From Thermoanaerobacterium thermosulfurigenes (GTDB lineage: Bacteria; Bacillota; Thermoanaerobacteria; Thermoanaerobacterales; Thermoanaerobacteraceae), in contig NZ_JBPODR010000001.1 of NCBI RefSeq assembly GCF_051201035.1, positions 62,001-126,000 of the forward strand: 64,000 bases of DNA. The letters are read 5' to 3'. The notes under the pieces were generated by a model. It made no database searches, had not been told where the DNA came from, and saw only the letters and a list, made by a program, of their open reading frames with translations. The translations under genes were made by a program, and so were the position numbers. Positions 60,226 to 64,000 of this stretch are shown here, piece after piece (within the stretch, counting starts at the first letter, position 1; each line of letters begins with the position of its first letter).

Positions 60226-60522
60226 GACTAAGAATTTGCCAATGTATAATTTGCTCCTTTCAAAATTATTACAAAATAAGTTTATGAAACCTCCAGCGTT
60301 CTCCTCCTGATTTGCAGCCAAACCAAATAATAAGCCAGCCATAATAGGAACAACCATTGCCGTCCAGATTTCAAAAAAGGCTTGATGGATATAAAAATCA
60401 AATAAAGATCTTTCTGATGAGTACCATAGAAGTGCAGATGAAAACAATACTGGAAGCAAAAATGTAATATATCTTAAAGGCGTACGTTTCGTCTTTATTA
60501 TTTCAGAATGCAATACCTTCAT
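60151..60522 (-). pseudogene. Truncated ABC-2 permease (LanG-like), fused out of frame to a kinase remnant
   Basis: The first ~100 residues (MKVLHSEIIKTKRTPLRY, LLPVLFSSALLWY, MAGLLFGLAANQEENAGGFINLF) look like the second permease of a lantibiotic-immunity or bacitracin-type exporter, normally about 240-250 residues with six helices. Only three helices remain before the sequence leaves the family at about 60215-60230, where it continues in the kinase DNA in a different frame to a chance stop. The start ATG overlaps the stop of permease 1 (TGATG). Confidence 0.75.
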
Positions 60523-61280
60523 CAATTTAAATCTCTCCTTCGAAACCAAATCATAGTAAGAATTGAGAATATCAAAAACGCTAAAACTGATACAATAATG
60601 CCTATCGGTATCACCGATGGATCTCTTAAAGAGTCATTAATCTGTAACAATGTACCGTTAGGGTGAACACCTATTATTGGACACATAAGCCTTATTGGCC
60701 AGCTCCATGGAATATAGATCCAATATGATTTAGAAGCTCCAATCACACCGATAATAAGTCCTACAAACCCTAATGCAATGCTATAAAATGTTCCCTTCAA
60801 AGTTGCCAGCCATAGTTCCAAAGGAATAAGAGCAAGCGAAGTAACCCATGTAAAAAATCCTCCTGCAATTATTTTAACCCAAGGAATATCTCCGCCTGCC
60901 GTTATTGTTCCTGTTATAATAATAACAATAATCAAAACTAATGTTGACAAAAATGTATAGAAAGCCATTATCAATATTTTACCTATCCATATTTTGTGTA
61001 GAGGAACATTGCGACTTTTTATACTTCGATATCCGCCAGATTTTTTCTCATGCAAAGCTACCAGCGATGCATAAAGCGCCAAGCCAATCGGTATAAAAAT
61101 TACCGGCCACCAATTGTAAACCAAATCAATAAGAAGTTGCCATGGCATAAGATAATTTGCAGGCATAAATATCTTCTGTGGCAGTGCATACAGCACAAAA
61201 AACAGCGGCGCAAACATAATAAGTTTTCTCATAAATGTCCTTCTGTACTTTAAATTTTCCGATTTCAAGATATTAATCAT
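60522..61280 (-). CDS. ABC-2 permease, LanE/BcrB-like
   Basis: A 252-residue membrane protein with about six helices; the first part MINILKSENLKYRRTFMRKL and WPVIFIPIGLALYASLVALHEKKSGGYRSIKSRNV are typical of permeases in lantibiotic-immunity (LanE/MutE) transporters. It appears intact. The start is ATG 61280 after GAGAGG rather than GTG 61289. It overlaps the ATPase gene by eight bases. With its partner permease truncated, the transporter may be inactive or use a homodimer. Confidence 0.84.
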   Translation of the reverse strand: MINILKSENLKYRRTFMRKLIMFAPLFFVLYALPQKIFMPANYLMPWQLLIDLVYNWWPVIFIPIGLALYASLVALHEKKSGGYRSIKSRNVPLHKIWIGKILIMAFYTFLSTLVLIIVIIITGTITAGGDIPWVKIIAGGFFTWVTSLALIPLELWLATLKGTFYSIALGFVGLIIGVIGASKSYWIYIPWSWPIRLMCPIIGVHPNGTLLQINDSLRDPSVIPIGIIVSVLAFLIFSILTMIWFRRRDLN

Positions 61281-61971
61281 TTTTTTCACCTCTCACTACA
61301 TTAAAAAATAACTGTTCAATGTCTTGCTTTTCGTCTATTGTTCCTTGATATTTAAGCTTGCCATTACTTATAATACCTATTGTATCAACAAGCTTTGAAA
61401 CTTCTGTTAAAATATGGCTTGACAATATTACTGTAATCCCCATTTTCTGAAAAGACTTTATTAATTCTCGAAGATTCTGTATACCTATAGGATCTAAACC
61501 ATTGGATGGTTCATCAAGTATTAACAAATCAGGATTTCCTAATAAAGCAATGGCAATGCCTAATCTCTGTTTCATGCCTGTAGAAAATTGTGATACTAGT
61601 TTTTTACCTGTATTATTTAAATTTACAATTTCTAGAACTTCTTTAATCCTCTCCTCAGCAATTCCAATTAATCTTGCGTGAACTAAAAGATTTTCATACG
61701 CCGTCAAATTCCCATATAGAGCAGGCGACTCAATAAGTGCACCAATTTTATCAAGATGCTCTCTTCGCCACCTCTCTCCAAATACAAATATTTCACCTGA
61801 TGTTGGATGAAGTAAACCGGTTACCATCTTTAATGTAGTAGATTTACCAGCACCATTAGGTCCAAGAAGTCCGTATATAGATCCTTTAGGAACTTTTAAT
61901 GAAATGTCATCTACAACTAAGTGTTTCCCATAAGACTTTTTTAAATTTCTCGTTTCAAGTATATATTCCAT
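61273..61971 (-). CDS. ABC transporter ATPase, LanF/BcrA-like
   Basis: A 232-residue ATPase: Walker A LLGPNGAGKSTTLKM near 40, signature QFSTGMKQRLGIAIALL (near 133) and Walker B LLILDEPSNGLDPIGI. The layout fits the antibiotic-peptide immunity subfamily. The start is ATG 61971 after AAAGGTGG; the reading from 61995 places that site inside the gene. First gene of the transporter unit with the two permease genes downstream. Confidence 0.88.
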   Translation of the reverse strand: MEYILETRNLKKSYGKHLVVDDISLKVPKGSIYGLLGPNGAGKSTTLKMVTGLLHPTSGEIFVFGERWRREHLDKIGALIESPALYGNLTAYENLLVHARLIGIAEERIKEVLEIVNLNNTGKKLVSQFSTGMKQRLGIAIALLGNPDLLILDEPSNGLDPIGIQNLRELIKSFQKMGITVILSSHILTEVSKLVDTIGIISNGKLKYQGTIDEKQDIEQLFFNVVRGEKND

Positions 61972-62064
61972 AATATACCACCTTTCTTTCATCATTTTGT
62001 TCGATGTTTGTATTATAAAATCAAATTATAAAGAATTTATAAAAAAATATTTTCATCTTCCTCT

Positions 62065-62092
62065 TTGATTAATTAGCAAGTAATGTTATAAT
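62065..62092 (+). promoter_or_regulatory. Probable promoter of the ferritin-like gene
   Basis: TTGATT (62065-62070) and TATAAT (62087-62092) have a 16-base spacer, about 45 bases before the start codon. Confidence 0.6.
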
Positions 62093-62137
62093 ATTATTAG
62101 AGGAAAATTATTGTTTATTGATAATGGAGATGATTAT

Positions 62138-62626
62138 ATGAATCCTTTAGAGTATGCAATCAAAATGGAACTGGATGGTGCACAGTACTACAATAATCAA
62201 GCTGAATTGAATAAAGACAATGAACTTTACAATGTATTTAAAGAGATGGCAAAAGATGAAATGACACATGCAGAAATACTAAAAAACAAAATGAACGAAA
62301 TTACATTTGAATTAAAAGATGATAGAAATTTAGAAAGGGCTAAAAATATATTTTTCAACGCAAAAGATTTTAAAAATAACATTAAAGATATACAGGGACA
62401 GATTGAAGGATACAGGCTAATTTTAGATAAAGAAAAAGAAAGCATAGATCTCTATAAAAAGTTTTTAAATGACACCAACGATGTAGAAGAAAGTGAAATC
62501 TTCAAATACCTTATAAAGCAGGAAGAAGAGCACTATAGTATAATCGAAGACATAATAACATTGTTGAATCACTCTTATGAATGGGTTGAATCCGCCGAAT
62601 TTGGTGTAAGAAAAGAAGAATATTAA
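62138..62626 (+). CDS. Ferritin-like/rubrerythrin-family protein
   Basis: A 162-residue four-helix protein. Two diiron-type half-motifs are seen: E in the first helix (KMELDGAQYY) with KDEMTHAEIL, and DKEKESIDLY with KQEEEHYSII. The rubredoxin-like domain of rubrerythrin is absent, so it is a 'ferritin-like domain' form. It may remove peroxide or bind iron. The start is ATG 62138, six to eight bases after GGAGATG; the reading from 62111 has no ribosome site. Ends at a terminator shared with cstA. Confidence 0.8.
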   Translation: MNPLEYAIKMELDGAQYYNNQAELNKDNELYNVFKEMAKDEMTHAEILKNKMNEITFELKDDRNLERAKNIFFNAKDFKNNIKDIQGQIEGYRLILDKEKESIDLYKKFLNDTNDVEESEIFKYLIKQEEEHYSIIEDIITLLNHSYEWVESAEFGVRKEEY

Positions 62627-62632
62627 TACATA

Positions 62633-62654
62633 AGGACAGGCTTTCACCTGTCCT
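62633..62654. terminator. Bidirectional terminator
   Basis: AGGACAGG pairs perfectly with CCTGTCCT around a six-base loop and is followed by TTTTTAT on the plus strand, between the convergent ferritin-like gene and cstA. Confidence 0.8.
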
Positions 62655-62665
62655 TTTTATCGCTT

Positions 62666-64000
62666 TTAATTAGATGTTTCTAAATTTGCAGCTACATTTT
62701 GCAAATGCATTTCCCTGTATATCTTAATCCACTTTACCACACAGTCGATGCTGATAGCTACAGCTAATAGCAAAATTATTATTGAGAAAACTATTAAAAC
62801 CGTATTGCCTGATGGCAAATAGTTTGTCACAATATTTAGATATGCCGCCGTAACTGTCGTAACTATCATGAATGCAAAAGGCACTGCTGTTATGGCAACA
62901 TACTTTGCCTTCCCTCTCTTTAAAAGCATCGTCGTCCCGATTGCTAATGCAATTGATGCCAAAAGCTGATTCGATGTACCAAATAAAGGCCATATGGTAG
63001 ATATACTGCCATTGTACACCAAATAACCCCACGCAGATGTAAATAAAACGCTTGTGATTATGATACCTGGCCACCAATTCTTATTTTTTAATGGCTTGTA
63101 GATATATCCACCAGCTTCTTGCAAAACGTACCTTCCAATTCTTGTGCCTGCATCGACTGTCGTCAGTATAAACAAGGCTTCAAAAAGTATTGAGAAATGA
63201 TACAAATATGACATCAATTCTTTAAAACCTGGTATCGATGAGAAAATGTAAGACATACCTACGCCTAAAGTAACTGCACCACCAGTCCTTCCTGCCAAAG
63301 TCTCACCTATAGCCTTTGAAAGTGCAGGAAGATCAACAGTATTCATTCCAAGATGTGCAAAGATCTGTGGCGGTACATTTATGGCAAAATAGTCACCAGG
63401 ATGCAAACTTGTAGCAGCAATAAGCGCCATTATAGATACAAATCCTTCTACAAGCATCGCGCCATATCCTATAGGCAAAATGTCTTTTTCACTTTTAATC
63501 ATCTTAGGCGTTGTACCTGTAGCTATAAGAGAATGGAATCCAGAGAGTGCTCCACATGCAATAGTTATAAACACATACGGCCAAACTTTACCTGGTATTA
63601 TAGGACCACCGCCATGGATGAATTTTGTGGTTAAAGGCATTCTTATCAATGGGTTTACAAATATAACTCCTATGGCTAACAATGTTATAACGCCAATTTT
63701 CATATAAGTGCTAAGATAATCCCTTGGTGTCAAAAGCAGCCATACTGGCAAAACTGCAGCTACAAGTCCGTAGACAGCTATGATAATCGTCATCTGGTGT
63801 TGATTGAATGTAAGATATGATGCCAATGCTGAATGCTGGATTGCAGGACCAGATATAACTGACAGTATCATTAGCGCCACACCGATTATGGTCGCTTCAG
63901 ACACTTTGTTTGGTCTTATCCATCTCATGTAGATAGCCATAAATAATGCGATAGGTATTGTAGCCCCTACAGTAAAAGTACCCCATGAGCTATTGAAAAG
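62666..64000 (-). CDS. cstA: Carbon starvation protein A, peptide transporter family (5' end outside window)
   Basis: 444 C-terminal residues of a CstA-type membrane protein; the frame is open to the window edge, reading SSWGTFTVGATIPIALFMA just before the last visible Met. Conserved CstA segments include HSLIATGTTPKMIKSEKDILPIGYGAM, TTVDAGTRIGRYVLQE and WPLFGTSNQLLASIALAIGT. CstA transports peptides or pyruvate in relatives. About ten helices are visible. The 5' part is missing only because of the window boundary. Ends convergent to the ferritin-like gene. Confidence 0.93.
   Translation of the reverse strand, partial: LFNSSWGTFTVGATIPIALFMAIYMRWIRPNKVSEATIIGVALMILSVISGPAIQHSALASYLTFNQHQMTIIIAVYGLVAAVLPVWLLLTPRDYLSTYMKIGVITLLAIGVIFVNPLIRMPLTTKFIHGGGPIIPGKVWPYVFITIACGALSGFHSLIATGTTPKMIKSEKDILPIGYGAMLVEGFVSIMALIAATSLHPGDYFAINVPPQIFAHLGMNTVDLPALSKAIGETLAGRTGGAVTLGVGMSYIFSSIPGFKELMSYLYHFSILFEALFILTTVDAGTRIGRYVLQEAGGYIYKPLKNKNWWPGIIITSVLFTSAWGYLVYNGSISTIWPLFGTSNQLLASIALAIGTTMLLKRGKAKYVAITAVPFAFMIVTTVTAAYLNIVTNYLPSGNTVLIVFSIIILLLAVAISIDCVVKWIKIYREMHLQNVAANLETSN

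Noticed and set aside
60151..60522. Reading the truncated permease as a normal short gene
   Set aside because: Its last ~25 residues come from out-of-frame histidine kinase DNA, and half the expected membrane helices are missing.
1..64000. CRISPR arrays, insertion sequences, prophage or integrase sites
   Set aside because: No regularly spaced repeats, transposase, integrase or phage genes were seen on either strand.

Overview
The window reads as a chromosome segment of a low-GC, spore-forming, anaerobic Firmicute, most likely Thermoanaerobacterium. The reasons are AT-rich DNA, strong GGAGG-type ribosome sites, T-box and TPP leaders, sporulation genes (yunB, ytxC, a YhcN-type lipoprotein, spore photoproduct lyase), and above all a four-gene hydrogenase operon matching the hfsABCD operon known from T. 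saccharolyticum. The genus is inferred from gene content, not from a database search. Nearly all genes lie on the minus strand. No insertion sequence, prophage, CRISPR array or rRNA was seen.

Layout. 1-6246: an M16 peptidase-fold pair (ymfF/ymfH type), a sporulation lipoprotein, the GTPase ychF, and the sulfur pair iscS-thiI. 6324-11084: the hfs operon (2Fe-2S protein, PAS/H-cluster sensor-like protein, PP2C-type phosphatase, catalytic-type [FeFe] hydrogenase) behind a near-consensus Rex operator. 11101-16201: DUF3006, CsoR, a glycosyltransferase, two divergent unknown genes, DUF3343 and a CAP-domain secreted protein. 16211-19714: M18 aminopeptidase, a DegS/DegU-like two-component system and tRNA-Ala/tRNA-Ile. 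19753-25747: yunB, mutS2, a U32 protein and zapA. 25746-36125: the translation block pheST (Phe T-box), a TrmH-type methyltransferase, rplT-rpmI-infC (L20-type leader, AUU start), aroC, an MFS transporter and thrS (Thr T-box). 36152-40227: DUF445, ytxC, a DUF6873-like protein, a response regulator-GGDEF protein, a broken GH1 beta-glucosidase start, and a small ferredoxin-like gene with a CsoR-like operator. 40246-47476: nitrogen genes (asnB, glnK, two amt genes, one behind a leader terminator) plus an orphan FliD-like protein. 47588-53373: a small unknown protein, folT, splB, and the TPP-controlled thiD-cytX-thiM-thiE operon. 53427-64000: an ABC exporter, a NapH-type Fe-S membrane protein, an acetamidase-permease operon, a DMT transporter, a LanFEG-like ABC system ending in a deletion fusion with a histidine kinase remnant, a ferritin-like protein and the 3' part of cstA.

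How the genes work together. The hfs operon joins H2 formation to what looks like a signalling module: HfsB has a PAS domain and lacks the proton-relay cysteine, and HfsC resembles SpoIIE phosphatases. The Rex-like site would tie this operon to NADH/NAD+ balance. The nitrogen block takes up ammonium (Amt/GlnK) and assimilates amide nitrogen (AsnB). The thi block salvages thiazole and pyrimidine precursors; no de novo thiC/thiG/thiS is in view.

Points that most repay checking are the Rex site and sensor/phosphatase pairing in hfs, the spore photoproduct lyase that carries Ala where the hydrogen-donor Cys should be, the terminator in the amt leader, the deletion fusion at about 60.2 kb, and the beta-glucosidase stub at 39.8 kb. 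All start choices, motifs and hairpins were read by eye.
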